Of a stretch of 64,000 nucleotides of DNA, positions 51,621-64,000 are shown piece after piece (within the stretch, counting starts at the first letter, position 1; each line of letters begins with the position of its first letter). This DNA is from Acanthacorydalis orientalis (taxonomy: Eukaryota > Arthropoda > Insecta > Megaloptera > Corydalidae). The stretch is from the NCBI GenBank assembly GCA_034766995.1, contig CM068319.1, positions 23,554,959 through 23,618,958 on the forward strand. The letters run 5' to 3'. Under the pieces are notes generated by a model, which worked only from the letters and a program-made list of their open reading frames with translations, was not told the DNA's origin and made no database searches. The translations under genes and the position numbers were made by a program.

Positions 51621-53170
51621 TTATTTCTTCTTTTGGGCCTTTTCGGCGGCTTTCGTTACTTTACCAGTCGTGTCTTTGAAGTTAACACTCTTAATGACAC
51701 CCACGGCAACAGTTTGCCTCATATCACGGACAGCAAAACGTCCCAGAGGTGGAAATTCTTGGAAAGCTTCTACACACATGGGTTTGCTAGGGACGAGACT
51801 GACGATGGCTGCATCTCCTGTCTTAATAGCTTTGGGATTATCTTCAGTTGTTTTGCCAGTACGGCGATCACATTTCTCTTTGATTTCTGCAAATTTACAG
51901 GCGATGTGTGCTGTGTGACAATCCAAGACTGGAGTATATCCATTGCTAATTTGGCCTGGATGATTCAGTACAATGACTTGAGCTGTAAAGTCAGCTGCTC
52001 CTCTAGGTGGGTTGTTCTTTGAATCACCAGCAACATATCCACGACGCAGTTCTTTTACAGAAACGTTCTTTACGTTGAAACCAACATTATCACCAGGGAC
52101 AGCTTCTTGCAAAGCTTCGTGATGCATTTCAACAGATTTAACTTCAGTAGTGATGTTTGCTGGAGCAAATACAACAACCATACCGGGTTTTAACACACCT
52201 GTCTCTACACGACCAACTGGTACTGTTCCAATACCACCAATTTTATAGACATCCTGTAATAAAATGAAAGTTAATACATATTTTGTACATACATACATAT
52301 TATTTATAACTTAACAATTCAGCAAAGATTAAGCCATTTAAGTTCAACATACTTATTTTGAATATAATAAATTCATCACTTTATTGGTAAACAGCAACAG
52401 TAATTAAGGAAACTCACCTGAAGTGGGAGACGAAGAGGTTTCTCGGTGGGACGAGAAGGAGGTAAAATTGCATCAAGAGCTTCAATTAAACATTTGCCTT
52501 CAGCTTTACCTTCTTTACGTTCAATTGCCCATCCCTTGAACCATGGCATTTTAGCAGATGGTTCCAACATATTGTCTCCGTGCCATCCAGAGATTGGTAC
52601 AAAAGCAACAGCAGCAGGATTGTAACCAATTTTCTTGATATATGACGATACTTCCTTTTTAATTTCATTAAAACGATTTTCACCGTATGGTGGCTCGGTC
52701 GAGTCCATTTTGTTAACACCAACAATCAGTTGTTTTACACCCAAAGTGAACGCAAGCAATGCATGCTCACGAGTTTGTCCATTTTTGGAAATACCAGCTT
52801 CAAATTCACCAGTACCAGCAGCAACAATGAGTACAGCACAATCAGCTTGTGAAGTTCCAGTAATCATGTTTTTGATGAAATCTCTATGCCCAGGTGCATC
52901 AATAATAGTTACGTAGTATTTAGCAGTTTCAAATTTCCACAAAGCAATATCAATGGTGATACCACGTTCACGTTCAGCTTTCAATTTATCAAGTACCCAT
53001 GCATACTTGAAGGAACCTTTTCCCATTTCTTGGGCTTCTTTTTCGAACTTTTCAATAGTACGTTTGTCAATACCACCACATTTGTAAATTAAATGTCCAG
53101 TGGTAGTAGACTTGCCAGAGTCTACGTGACCGATGACGACGATATTAATATGAATCTTTTCTTTACCCAT
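51621..53170 (-). CDS. eEF1alpha: Translation elongation factor eEF1A
   Basis: Coding exons 53170-52418 (753 nt) and 52253-51621 (633 nt) give 461 residues. GTPase motifs: G1 [10 protein letters not shown]2 within [16 protein letters not shown]3 DAPGHRD, G4 NKMD, G5 SGWHG. Domains II and III follow ([37 protein letters not shown]), and the C-terminus is the lysine-rich [10 protein letters not shown]. It delivers aminoacyl-tRNA to the ribosomal A site in the cytosol. The coding intron sits after codon 251, the position I recall as 753/754 for the bee F2 paralog. The mRNA leader is itself spliced: the acceptor at about 53203 joins an exon ending at 53878. Confidence 0.98.
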
Positions 53171-53877
53171 GTTGAATTTGCGATTAGCCTTTGGTTACTG
53201 TAATAATTAAAAAAAAATGTAATTGTGTTAAATCATACAAATAATCTTTTTATTCTACGCTAATTAATGAATAATCACGTTCAAAATCGATACGAAATAA
53301 AATTATATAAAAATCAATACATATTGATATTACATACTGAAAGAAATTTCACTTTAAATTAGGGCAGCACTATTAAATTCGTCTAAAAAGTAATATTAAT
53401 AATAAAAAGGTATTGAAATTTAAATAGAAAGTTAAGAAATCTGAATTATGAAGATGATGAAAAAAAACAAAAGAGAATTCAGACAAAAAATATGGCAGTC
53501 TACTTTGATGAAGTTATTTGCAGACATATGACAAAATGAACTGTTTAGGAGCAAAAAAAATATGTAATTAAATTATATTCTTAACAAATATTGGAAATTT
53601 AAAGAAGAAAACAGTGGATAAGTTTTTAATTTGAGGAAAAACAAGTTACACGCAGAAAACGTACATGTGGATAATACCGGCTTTGCTGAACAACCAGAAG
53701 TTAAAATATTAAAATTATAATATAAGATATTAAAAAGCTTTTTAAGAAAAATAGTAATGAATTTACTTTTACGTTAATATTACAAAAACTAATTGGACAA
53801 TACCTTAAATAGATGGTTGAATATTAGCTAGATATTTAACGATATTTGTAGAACACGAAAACTGAACACTCACTCAC

Positions 53878-53902
53878 CTTCAGATACCACAGCAGAAAGA
53901 GG
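53878..53902 (-). promoter_or_regulatory. eEF1A 5' UTR exon with TOP-like start
   Basis: Minus-strand CTTTCTGCTGTGGTATCTGA then AG, followed by the donor GTGAGTG at 53877. The pyrimidine-rich start (GCCTCTTTCTG) matches the 5' terminal oligopyrimidine/TCT initiator of translation-machinery genes, which couples translation to TOR signalling. The exact start base is inferred. Confidence 0.6.
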
Positions 53903-54190
53903 CCGATCGTGATAGGTTCATGCGCAGAAGTCAATAATCTCAACTTCTGGGTGGCGAAATTTAGGTGGGGACATATACTTAATACAATAATCAATAAAAT
54001 ATTTTTATTAAAATAATAAAACATAAAAACATCAGCAGGAAAGGAAAAAAATAACCTTTTTTATTGAATTATTTATTATTCTCACAATATTAATAATTTT
54101 TTAGTATTTGTTATTAGTAAGAATTTAAATTTGTGACATGTACACTAAGAGTAATAACCAATAGGGTAGTCGATTAACTAAGAAAGGATC

Positions 54191-54198
54191 TGACGTCA
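54191..54198. promoter_or_regulatory. CRE/ATF palindrome TGACGTCA upstream of eEF1A
   Basis: Perfect TGACGTCA about 290 bp upstream of the inferred eEF1A start, in a short GC-richer patch that also has a CCAAT box. It is the only full CRE I noticed. Binding is inferred from the motif alone. Confidence 0.45.
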
Positions 54199-54905
54199 CG
54201 GTGTGACAGTATTTTATAAAAAGTTAGCGGGCTTTTGAAGTGTACAAGCAAAAAGATTTCCAATAAAAAAAGGATTCTATATATTTTTTAAATGTGATTA
54301 ACTATTATTTTAATGAGATTATAGTTTCATAAAATGATAAAATATAAAAATAAATTATATTAATTTTTTTTAATACATTACTAACTAAAATAAGAAAAAC
54401 ATTTCCTTTCAGATTATAGAAACTATAATTTACTTACATTTAAAGTTATTTGTTCAAGGTATTATTTTTATTATAAGTTAATCTAAATTTATCATAAAGT
54501 GATACAGTGAAATAATTAGACAGTCGCCAAATTTATATACAAACATAAACTGATGCTAAATATTAAATTCTTCTATCAAAATTTTCAAGGCATATGCGGT
54601 CAAAAGATTTATTATGTCAGCATTCTGAAGATGATAGTATTATCATTGAAATATGTATTAGTATACCAAATTAGATAACTCTTGAATATTTGTTTTAAAA
54701 TTGATTTGCAGTATTTGGAGTCCTTTTTACTTCAATTAAAATATGATTATGAAATAAATTGTAATATGATGTAATTTTATGAAAATAAAAACTACCAGTA
54801 AAAAGTTAACAATAAAAAGTTGTTTTTTTTTCTATATATATTTTTTATTCACATAATTACTACTGAATATCTACATAGCTATATGTGTGTACATAACATA
54901 CATAC

Positions 54906-54907
<2 letters not shown>

Positions 54908-54952
<45 letters not shown>
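54908..54952. repeat. (TA)n microsatellite
   Basis: TA run of about 44 bp preceded by TACATACATATACA. Confidence 0.95.
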
Positions 54953-54956
<4 letters not shown>

Positions 54957-55256
54957 ATTACTTTATAAAATAATATACCACATATTAAATTTTACATAAA
55001 TGTTTTGAATGTTATATATCTGAACATAAGCTTCAAAAACATTTCATAATGTTTATTTTATTATTCATTTTTTTGAACACTCAGTATTATCACTGTTTCA
55101 ATATATATATTTTGTGTTTTTAAAATATTCAGAGAACACGTTTCAAGAGTTAATAATCTTAATTTTTGAAAATAGTTCATTTGTACAAAATTCATAATTT
55201 TACAATCTTTACATCAATACTATATAAAAGTTCAATTGACAGAGATGTATAATATT

Positions 55257-55369
55257 TTAGGAACCTGGCCACTTAGGTAATGGTAAATAACTTCCCCAGC
55301 TTCTATTTGTAATATCTATTCCTAAAAGTATATGAAAAAGTGTATGTATATGTGTGTATATATACATAC

Positions 55370-55405
<36 letters not shown>

Positions 55406-55627
55406 AATACAAAATAAATGAAATAAAATATATCTACCTTTTGCAACTGCATTAAGTTTTTGCGTTTCTTCTGGACTTAATTTTAAGATTGTAGTAAGTA
55501 CAGGTACTAAATGTGTTTTTTCATCACTGTTACCAAGGGTAATAAACTGAAATTTATAAAATTTTATTTCATATGTGTACACGTCGCCCACAGGCACAAA
55601 TACATGTGTATGTATATATGTATATAC

Positions 55628-55668
<41 letters not shown>

Positions 55669-55669
55669 A

Positions 55670-55708
<39 letters not shown>

Positions 55709-58700
55709 CATATATATACACATCTCTTACTTTAAATATAACATTTTTCAAATATTCTAAATTCTCCGCATGCTGTTCTCTTTCAACAGATCGTTGATGC
55801 CTTCGTATCTCTTCTTTTAAAACTTGATTAAGTTGAGACAGTTTTGCTAAATCTAACTCTGCATCAGAGAGAAGTCCTAAAAATGAAATAAGAAAAATTT
55901 TGAATACCACTCCACTCGTATCTGTGGGTAATAGGTTCCAACGTCCCATATATGTCATTTTTTGTTTACATACATATATACGATAAAGTTTAATTGATAC
56001 ATTACGCATAATAAGATATTACCAACATTAAATAATAATAATTGTGTTCTTTCTCTTTCAAATGAATGGGATTGACGTTTTAGTTTAACTCTCAAGGGTC
56101 AATGAAACAATGAAAAATATCTTGTATGCACAGTTTAAATACACTTTTACATTTATTTCTTAAAAAATTGTTTATTTCTGGAATTTTTCATTTAATATTT
56201 TCGGATTTCGGTAAACCACGGAAACCAAACTTGTGGATACGCCGGTCCTACTTTATATATATTTATGTAGTTGCATGCGTATATTATACATACCTGTTAA
56301 ATGCGTTACACGTGTTTCATTTTGTAATAATTGTTGTTTTGTAATTCGTAACTCTGTTAACGGTGATACTGGTCGTGTAATAGGCATAATTTTTGAAGAA
56401 TTTAAATTCAAATGAACATCACTGTTCTCGTTAAGTAATTGATCTAAGGGTACAGGTTTTTGACTTTGTTGCGGTAATGTTAAATCTACACTTTCAGAAC
56501 CCTAAAAAAATATACTATCTATAAAATAAATTATTACAAAATTATTATTTTGACATTACTTCGCCTTCTTCTCGTTCCATTGATGTAATATCTAATTTAT
56601 CCTCTAAATTTGCTAATCGTGTTCCTATAAATGTATGTTTTTGAGGCACTGTTTTCATAGAGTCACTTGTTTTTTCTAATAGTTTCTCTTTTAATACATT
56701 AATATCTTTGTTGTATTTTTCTTCAAGTTCACTAATTTGTTGTCTATAACATTGGGAAAGTGTATCATTACGTATTTTTTGAGCACGAATTGCTTCATTA
56801 TGTTCAGACAGCTTTTGTACATGTTCTTTCATTAAATGATCATGTTCTGTACGAAGTGATTCAATTATTGATAACAATTCTTGATTCTGTTCCTCTAAAT
56901 TGCTTTTATCTAATAGTAATGTTGAATTTTCTTCAGTTAAAACTACTAACTGTGAACTAAAAAATAACATAATTGATGCAAATACTGTTAATTTAATCAA
57001 AGTTTTTTTAAATAATTAATAATTAATTTAAAGACTTATATATCCACAATTTAATGTTAATATTCAAATTAAATTGTGAGTATATTATATTGTAATATAT
57101 GTATAATAAATTATATTGAATATATTGTAATTAAATTGTAAATATATAATATATTAAATTGTGAATTATAAATTAGAGTTACTTTCACATAACACTATAT
57201 TAACTATTTCATTAATTGTGTTTAAAGTTTACATATTTTTAATGTACTTAATAAAAATTAAAAAAAAAAACTTCAAATTTATATAATACCTCGTTGACTG
57301 TAGTTTTGTTTCTATTGTGCCTATTTGAGCTTTTAATTCAGTCATTTCTTCTAATAATTGTTGTGCATCATGACTGACACCTCCATTAGTTTTACTCTGT
57401 TTCAAGACACTAACTGCTCTTACTTTATAACCCTCAAATTGACTTTTTAATCCAGAAACTTCTTGCTCTGATAATTGTAAACTTGTTGTTAAATTTCTTA
57501 ACTAAAATATTAAAGTAGACAAAAATATTTAAAATTTAAATATAATTACAATGCACTGTCAGTTTTTACCTTTTCTTCCAATCCAAATATTACATTTTTC
57601 AACTGGTCTCTTTCATTTATATAACTATCAATAGACTTTTTATGTTCATTAACTAGTTTTGCTAAATTTAAACTAAGATCTTCATTTTTAGCTTTTTCAG
57701 TTTCTAAACTGGTTTCTAAATATTTAATTTGTACATCTTTCTGTAAATTTATAGATTCTACTTCAGTTAAGCGAAGATGAGTATCATTCAGTTGGTTTTT
57801 CAATTGTTTTGAATTTTTTTCTTCATTTGCAATAGTGTTATCTAAGGATCGTATTTGTTCACGAAGAGCACTTATTGTACTTGACTGGGTATCTATTGTA
57901 GATTCTAGTGTACTAATTTGAATTTGCTTTGCTTCTAATTTCTGGCTAACATCTTTTAATGATCGTTCATAATCTTCCATTTCTAAACTCAACACAGACT
58001 TTTTCTTAGATTCTTTGCTTAATTTTGTTAGTTGTTCTTTTGTTGTTTTGTGTTTTAAAATTTCATCACTTAATGCTTTTTCTTTTGATTTTAATTCTGT
58101 TTCATACTGCATTGCTTTATATTCAAGTTCTTGCTTAAGAGACTTTTCAGTCTTAATATTTTCCTTCAATAATTCTATTTCAGCTTTCAATTCTTTGCTT
58201 AAATTACTATGTGCTGTTTCTTCCTTATGTAATGCATCAATTTTAGATTTTAATTGTTGAGTATAATCTCGATCAGTTGACAAATTTACAGATGTTTCCG
58301 AAGATAAAAGAGTTGTTTCCAATATTTCTTTAATTTTTTCATATTCATTTTGAATTGCCTGTATGAAAGGTAACATTTAATGTACACACACACAAACATA
58401 CACACATACATACATGTATACATATATATATATAATTTTAATTTATAATTTATGTTAATAAAAACGATAAGTATATACAAATGAAGTTGCATATATTTAA
58501 AATGTATAATTTTTGAAATAAATAACACATATTTTAATACTAAACAAATGATATATAATTATCAGTAATGTCAATAAAGACACATAAATTGTAACAAATA
58601 AGTTTTATTACTTAATACTCAATTCAGATTAAAATGTTTACCTTCAGAATGAAAACATTTAATGTGAAATAAATTTGAAAAAATATATTGATCTATGCTG

Positions 58701-61700
58701 AATTACAAATATATTACATAGATATATAAATAAAAAATGACACATACTTCAATTTCCTTATTTTTATTTAAAATTTCTTCTTTCAATTCATTTCTTTCAC
58801 TTTCTGTTTGGATTAATTTTTGATTAAGGTCAGTCCCTCGCTTTTTAAGGCGTATTGCTAATTGTTTTAATTTACTGTAGCGTTCTTCCCATGTACCTTC
58901 TAATTCTGAAAGTCTGTTGGCTTCATCAGCTCTTGATATGGTGGATGTTGACATTGAATCATTTTGATAATCTGAAAGTATAACCAGTTAATTTATCTAA
59001 ATAGTTGCACATTGTTAAAAGGATGTTATATAATAAAACACTATTTTAAAAAATAAATCAAAAATAATTACCAATATTGTTTAATTTTTCTTTTAATACT
59101 TCTATTTCTGCTTCTAATTTTTGAACTACTTCTTCTTTTTGCATAAGTTGTTCTTTATGATTACTATTATTCTCATAAGTAATTTCATTTGATTTCTTCT
59201 GTAATTCTGAGTTTATTTCTTGTAATTTACTTAATTTTTCACCTCTTTGTTTTAGTTCTTGAATCATTTCATTCATTTCAGACAATAATTCATTGTTTTC
59301 TTGTTTAAGCAGTGATACTTGTTTGTTTAGGTCATGATTTTCATTTTGTAGGCTTTCAATATTTTTTTCCGTTTCAATTTTATTTTTAATTAATTTATCT
59401 GTTTCTGTTTTATTTTCATTTAATTCTGACATTAATTCACACACAATTTCATGATGTATAGCCTTTTGTTCATCAATATCTATTTTTAGTTCTTCAATAT
59501 TATCTTTATGCGTTTTACTTTCCTGTATTAACTTGTGATTCTCTTCTTTTAACACATGGATTTCTTCAAATATTGGCCGTTGAGTTTCCATAGAATTTGA
59601 AAGATCGATATTTTTTTGTTTTAGTTCAAGTAATTCACTTTCAATGAATGCCTGTTGTTCTAATTTTTGATTCAATTCATTAATAATTTCACAATTTTCT
59701 GAATATTTTTCTTGTAACTCAAGTAACTGATTATCATTCTGTGATTTGTGACTTTGAATTTCTTCTAATAATTCTTTGTTATATTCTTGTAATACATCAA
59801 TCTGTTCTTTATTTATAAATTCTTGTTGTTGAATTTTTTGTTCTATATCACTGATTTTAATAGATAGTGTTTCATTTTCTTTTATTAGATTTCCTTTTTC
59901 TGCTTCATAATTAGACATATTTGATGTTATTGTTGCTTTTAAGTCTATTATATTTGTTAAAAGATTTGTGACCTTTTCTTCTAATTCTTTAACTTTATTT
60001 TGTTCTTCTGAATGATTAATTTTCCAGGCTTGTATTTCATTTTGTAATTCTGTAATTTTTGTTATACTCATATTGTCTTTAAATTTTAAAGTTTCAAACA
60101 TCTGTTTAATTTCATTATTTTGTTCTTGTAATTCAACAATCTCAGTAGTACTCTTAGATTTGTTTTCTTCTAATTTCTTGGCTACTTCACTTTGATTCTG
60201 TATAAAATTATTTAATTCTTCTTTATAACTTTTTTGTATTAACTGATTTTCTTGTTTCATTTCTTCAACAGTTTTCAATAGTGATTCGTTTTCATTTCTT
60301 AAAATTTCATGCTCATTCTCATACTTTTCATATTGGTTATCTAGAAATGTCTGTAATTCATTAATTTTATCATTAAGATTTTTATTAGAATCTTTAAGAT
60401 TAGTAATCTGAAATTCAAAAGAACATTCTTTTAATTTTAAACTTTGTGTTATTTCTTCTACTTGTAGTGTCAGATTATTATTTTCATGTTTAAGTGATTC
60501 ATTTTCTTCTTTGACCTTTTTTATGTCATCAGAAACTAGTTTCAGCTCTGTATATTTTTTTTCTAGATTGATCAGTTGATTTTCTTTTTGAGATAATATA
60601 TCTTCAAATTCAGTAAGCTTATTTTCATTACATGTTTTCTGTAATTCAATGTCTGTTACTTTATTTAATACTTCAGTTATCAGTTGAGTTTTTTCATTTT
60701 CGAGTTTAGTATTACAACACTGAAGTTCAGACATACAACATTTTAATTCATTGCATTGACTAATTAATGATGAAATCTTTAAATCTTTTTCACTTTCAGT
60801 TTTATTAATATATTCAGATATTTTTAATGCTATTATTTTCATTTCACTTTGCCATTTATCCATATTTAAATTATACTGTTTAATAGTATCAAGAAGATTA
60901 GTTTTACATATTTTTAGTTCTTTGACATCAGAAATGAATTTAATTAATTTTGTATGGTAACTTTGTATTTTTTCTTTGTATTTAATATTTTTTAATTTTT
61001 CACTTTTCAAATTATTAACTAAATCTTGAAACAGTATTTTTGAAAGATGAAGTTCATCAACAACTTTCACAATTGAATTTTGTAAAAATAGTATTTGTTT
61101 GTCTTTTGATACTACTTCTAAATATAGTTTTTCAACTTCATTTTGAAGAGCTTGAATATTTTCTGGAATTAATTGTAATTTGTCTTCATGAGAATTATTT
61201 TCTAGTGTAGATTCCGAAGAAGCTATATTATCTTTATTTCTTATTTTTAATAATAAATTACCAATATGTTTATCTTTTTCTAACATATCTGTTTCACATC
61301 TTTTTATTGCAATATTTAAAATATCTTTTTCAGATCGTAATATTTTTATTTCTTCTAAACTTCTGGATAACATAGATTGTAGTTCAGATAATTCTGTAGG
61401 TTCCTGATGATTTTCCACTACAACTGTTTCAGAAACATTGTCTGATACAGAACTAACTGATAATCCACTGTCTTCATGTTTTATAGTATCATTTAACTTA
61501 TTTGTTTCTAAAAGACTTAACAGTTGCTGTTGTTGTTCTAATCCAATTTTATTTAATTCAGCAATTTTCTTTTCTAAAACATCCAAGTGTTTTAATAGTT
61601 CTTCATTTTCGTCTGTCAGACGATTTGTTTGACGTTTGTAACTTTCGTTCTCAATCTCCAATTCATCGATTTTTTTGCTATTCTTTTTCAAACAGTCAAT

Positions 61701-61937
61701 TTCTAATGTCAAACTTACTTTTTGTTGCATCAATGCATCAATAATTTCTTTTGCAGCTTCATTTTCTTTTTTTCTTTTTTCATTTTCTATATATAATTCT
61801 TCTCTAGACTGCTTCGCTTTTTGTGCTATTAAAAGAATATTTCTACACTTTTTAATTAAGTCTTCTTTAGTTAAATCTTCTAAGGCAGTTTTTTTAGAAG
61901 AGTCTTCTTTTTTATTATCGGGTGTGGAATGATCCAT
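55257..61937 (-). CDS. GCC2: GRIP and coiled-coil golgin GCC2 (GCC185)
   Basis: Nine exons: 61937-59072, 58971-58748, 58358-57570, 57501-57290, 56956-56560, 56501-56294, 55876-55731, 55546-55438 and 55321-55257; phases join to about 1671 residues, close to the roughly 1680 of human GCC2. Almost all of it is Glu/Lys/Gln/Leu-rich heptad coiled coil. The C-terminus is the GRIP domain ([39 protein letters not shown]) followed by NAVAKG...[13 protein letters not shown], matching the GCC185 tail. The Tyr of EYLKNV is the conserved GRIP residue needed for ARL1 binding. The protein tethers endosome-derived vesicles at the trans-Golgi. Other GRIP golgins (golgin-97, -245, GCC1) are less likely given size and tail. 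The first exon carries 57% of the coding sequence. Confidence 0.94.
55370..55402. repeat. (TA)n microsatellite
   Basis: TA run in the 116-bp last intron of GCC2. Confidence 0.93.
55630..55708. repeat. Interrupted (TA)n microsatellite
   Basis: About 70 bp of TA with TACATA edges, in the 184-bp GCC2 intron before the exon at 55546; it occupies nearly half of that intron and ends 23 bp from the upstream donor. Confidence 0.95.
58378..58436. repeat. Degenerate (CA)n(TA)n repeat
   Basis: ACACACACAAACATACACAC then CATACATACATG and a short TA run, in GCC2 intron 2, starting about 20 bp from the exon-3 acceptor. Confidence 0.85.
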
Positions 61938-62700
61938 AATTATTGAATGATTATTTTGATATAAACAAATGAGTATTTAGTATTTTAATTAGATAATTCA
62001 ATTCATGTTTAAATTTAAGCTTGAACTTAACCACTTATAAAATTTGACACGTCTAGTTGTCATTTTAGCCCTACTGTTAAAATTGAAAGGAATATAAAAG
62101 AAATCTGTAAGAGTCTTTATCTATGCTGTAAACATTCAATTCGTTTCAAAATACTTTAATATGGCCACTAGATGACACTAGATAGCTTAGAAAAGACAAA
62201 ATATTTGTGATTCTGTAAAATACATTTTTTTCAATGAATTAAATATTTTAGTTTAATTTTAATGTGAAAAAATAAAATATACTTGACATTCATTTCAAAT
62301 ATATTCTATAAATAATAAATAAAAAATAACGAATTAAAATTTATAAAAAAAATATTTTTTGTATAAATTAAACTAATACATGTTTGTTCTTATACTTTAG
62401 GTAAAGAACTTAGATCATAATCTACTTTATCTATGTTATCATAATTCAAGACTTCATTTTTAATTTTACAAAAAACTGTACCTATTTTATGGTATTAGTT
62501 TTAACAGATAACATTTTTTAGATAATACTGTCAGGGTTTTAAACTTGCAATACGTTATATGTGATAATGCGAATTAATTTAAATGTAAGCATTAGAAGAA
62601 AGGAAAATAATAAAAAATGAGACTTATTTCTTCTATATATATTAGATACATTTATAACTTTAAGTTGATGGCAACAAAAGTGAAAACAATCATTTGCAAC
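61938..62700. other. GCC2 upstream region
   Basis: AT-rich; should include the GCC2 5' UTR and promoter (roughly 61938-62200). No other gene seen. Confidence 0.55.
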
Positions 62701-62707
62701 ACATAGA

Positions 62708-62832
62708 GCATCGAGGGCGGGGTCGTACGCGGGTCAGGGCTGCGTTGATCGGACTCGTGATGCCCGCCGGGGGGCGTGCATATTGCACTGTGCTTTGCCT
62801 TTGTCTCTCTATTTGCCGCGAACTGTAAATTC
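62708..62832. other. GC-rich island with strong hairpins
   Basis: About 125 bp near 60-65% GC with abrupt AT-rich borders. GGCGGG (62716-62721) pairs with CCCGCC (62763-62768), with further inner pairing around GGTCA/TGATC (about 62732-62736 with 62746-62750). A second perfect hairpin GTGCA-TAT-TGCAC lies at 62776-62788. Open in one minus-strand frame of 65 codons (62652-62849), which I do not recognise. It could be a structured RNA, a promoter or an element relic. Confidence 0.5.
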
Positions 62833-62849
62833 TGTATATTGTGTATCAT

Positions 62850-64000
62850 TGTATTCTAAAATCATTCATTAGCGTCTCTTCATGATGTACTCTTAATCAA
62901 CAGTTAATGTAAAATTAATCATTTTAATTACTTTAATTTTTAAAATGCACATCTTAAAATAATGGAAAATAACAAGAGGAAACGTATTTATGTCCATTAT
63001 TGGTCTATAATAATGTTATTGTAGCAATATTATTAATTGATTTTTAAATATTGTAAATATTCGTAAATTTATATAGGTACATACATATTATATACCAACA
63101 ATTTCCAAAGCCATTTTGTTTACTTATCAGTTTTAAAATGAATTTCATTATCAGTTTTTGTTCTATTTTTTCTTCATAACATAGAAAAATAATTATAAAA
63201 GGGCAAGCACATTGATGAACAAGTATTGAAATTATAAACAATTCCAACATAATAATCAATTCATACTATTTGAATGAAGTAAATTTAAAAATTTCAATTT
63301 TACTGTTATTTTTTAAATTAACATTTTGCTGATGCGACAAATAATTTTAAATCAATTTTATGTCCGTGAATTTAAAAGAAAGCGATTTTATCTGTACAAA
63401 TAAACCGTGTCATATTTAAATTATCTACGTCACTGGATCTCGTGTTGATTCTGGCATCTGCAATTTTAAAATATTTGTATAGCAATCTTCGAGCGCACAT
63501 AAAATGTGAATGCAGATTTATTACACAATTTTTATTGTGTACCAAAAATTCAATTATCGGCATTTAAAAACGTTGTTTTCAATTGTGCTTTAGAAAATAT
63601 GTATAAGAGAGTATTGTAGAGTATTGTATGAGTATTGTAGAGTTCCGTTTTTTATGCCCTTGTAAAAAAAACGCCCCCGTCGTGTATAGTGCGTGATGTT
63701 TGGCAGTTAGTTGTAAAAGAACGTCTGAAATATACATTTATTTGAATTATAATGAAAATATTAGTTTTTAATAGGAACTAAGTATTATAATGCTTAATGC
63801 AGTAAATTGTTTGTGTAACTTTATCATCTAAATAATTATTTTTTTAATAATTTATTCGTTAATAATATATATATATATACATACATATAGTAAATTATAA
63901 AAAAATATTACTTTCGTTTGTATTCTAAATTTTAAAATCTCTGAATTTTATTTTAGATAGAACAGTGTTACGATATAAATGTTCTAAGAATAAATAGTCG
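62850..64000. other. Right flank, no gene recognised
   Basis: AT-rich. It contains three copies of GAGTATTGTA (63609-63639), a short CG-richer patch at 63650-63725 that could be a promoter or 5' UTR of a gene beyond the right edge, and a short TA run at 63867-63880. Confidence 0.5.
63609..63639. repeat. Short tandem repeat, 10-bp unit
   Basis: Three perfect copies of GAGTATTGTA, the third offset by one T. Confidence 0.9.

Larger units (their letters stand above)
53903..55256. other. eEF1A promoter and GCC2 3' flank
   Basis: The proximal part contains CCAAT (about 54159) and a full CRE palindrome (54191). The distal part is AT-rich with a (TA)n array. GCC2 3' UTR lies at the right end; minus-strand AATAAA candidates occur near 55052. 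Confidence 0.55.

Noticed and set aside
51592..52022. Plus-strand frames of 108 and 129 codons
   Set aside because: Antisense shadows of eEF1A exon 2.
61438..61932. Plus-strand frames rich in Phe, Ser and Leu
   Set aside because: Antisense of GCC2 coiled-coil codons; composition follows from Lys/Glu-rich sense codons.
62781..62803. TATTGCAC seed resembling the miR-92/310 family
   Set aside because: Neither flank offers a complementary arm that would form a pre-miRNA around it, and the 3' part does not match the family.

Overview
The window is nuclear DNA of an insect, most likely a bee or another hymenopteran. It is very AT-rich, its genes are split by short GT-AG introns, and it carries mariner-type and pogo-type DNA transposons and RTE-type retrotransposon 3' ends. 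Its eEF1A gene has a single coding intron exactly after coding base 753, which I recall as the intron site of the bee 'F2' EF-1alpha copy. Around fifty (TA)n microsatellites are scattered through introns and intergenic DNA. There are no prokaryotic-style operons, CRISPR arrays or rRNA genes, and I found no tRNA.

Layout. (1) 1-2782, minus: 5' part of a bifunctional pseudouridine-5'-phosphate glycosidase / PfkB-type kinase, running off the left edge. (2) 2783-17544: a gene-poor, repeat-rich stretch with a deleted mariner (4113-5014), a roughly 207-bp tandem duplication, a few orphan candidate exons and a probable 5' UTR exon. (3) 17545-37341, plus: a single-pass cadherin of about 795 residues with a PCDH15-like first repeat, two alternative signal-peptide exons and a 48-nt cassette exon. 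Its large introns hold a second deleted mariner, a Tigger/pogo remnant and three RTE 3' ends. (4) 38117-39476, plus: a secreted C-type lectin-domain protein. (5) 40856-46983, minus: MBD-R2 (THAP, Tudor, MBD, C2H2, PHD), a chromatin protein of the NSL complex. (6) 48532-49207, plus: RpLP1. (7) 50278-50732, minus: mRpS14. (8) 51621-53902, minus: eEF1A. (9) 55257-61937, minus: GCC2/GCC185, a GRIP-domain golgin. (10) 61938-64000: no supported gene, but an abrupt GC-rich hairpin patch.

The right half is a compact block of housekeeping genes: ribosome stalk, mitoribosome, elongation factor, chromatin regulator and trans-Golgi tether. The left half is sparse and dominated by one long adhesion-receptor gene. 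The genes do not form a pathway; neighbours simply share the region. Exon boundaries were read by hand from splice signals, phase continuity and protein-family continuity. I found no convincing new multi-gene system. The most useful leads are the cadherin's alternative 5' exons, a 433-bp MITE with target duplication near the MBD-R2/RpLP1 promoters, orphan exon-like segments, two GC-rich islands and the exceptional (TA)n load.
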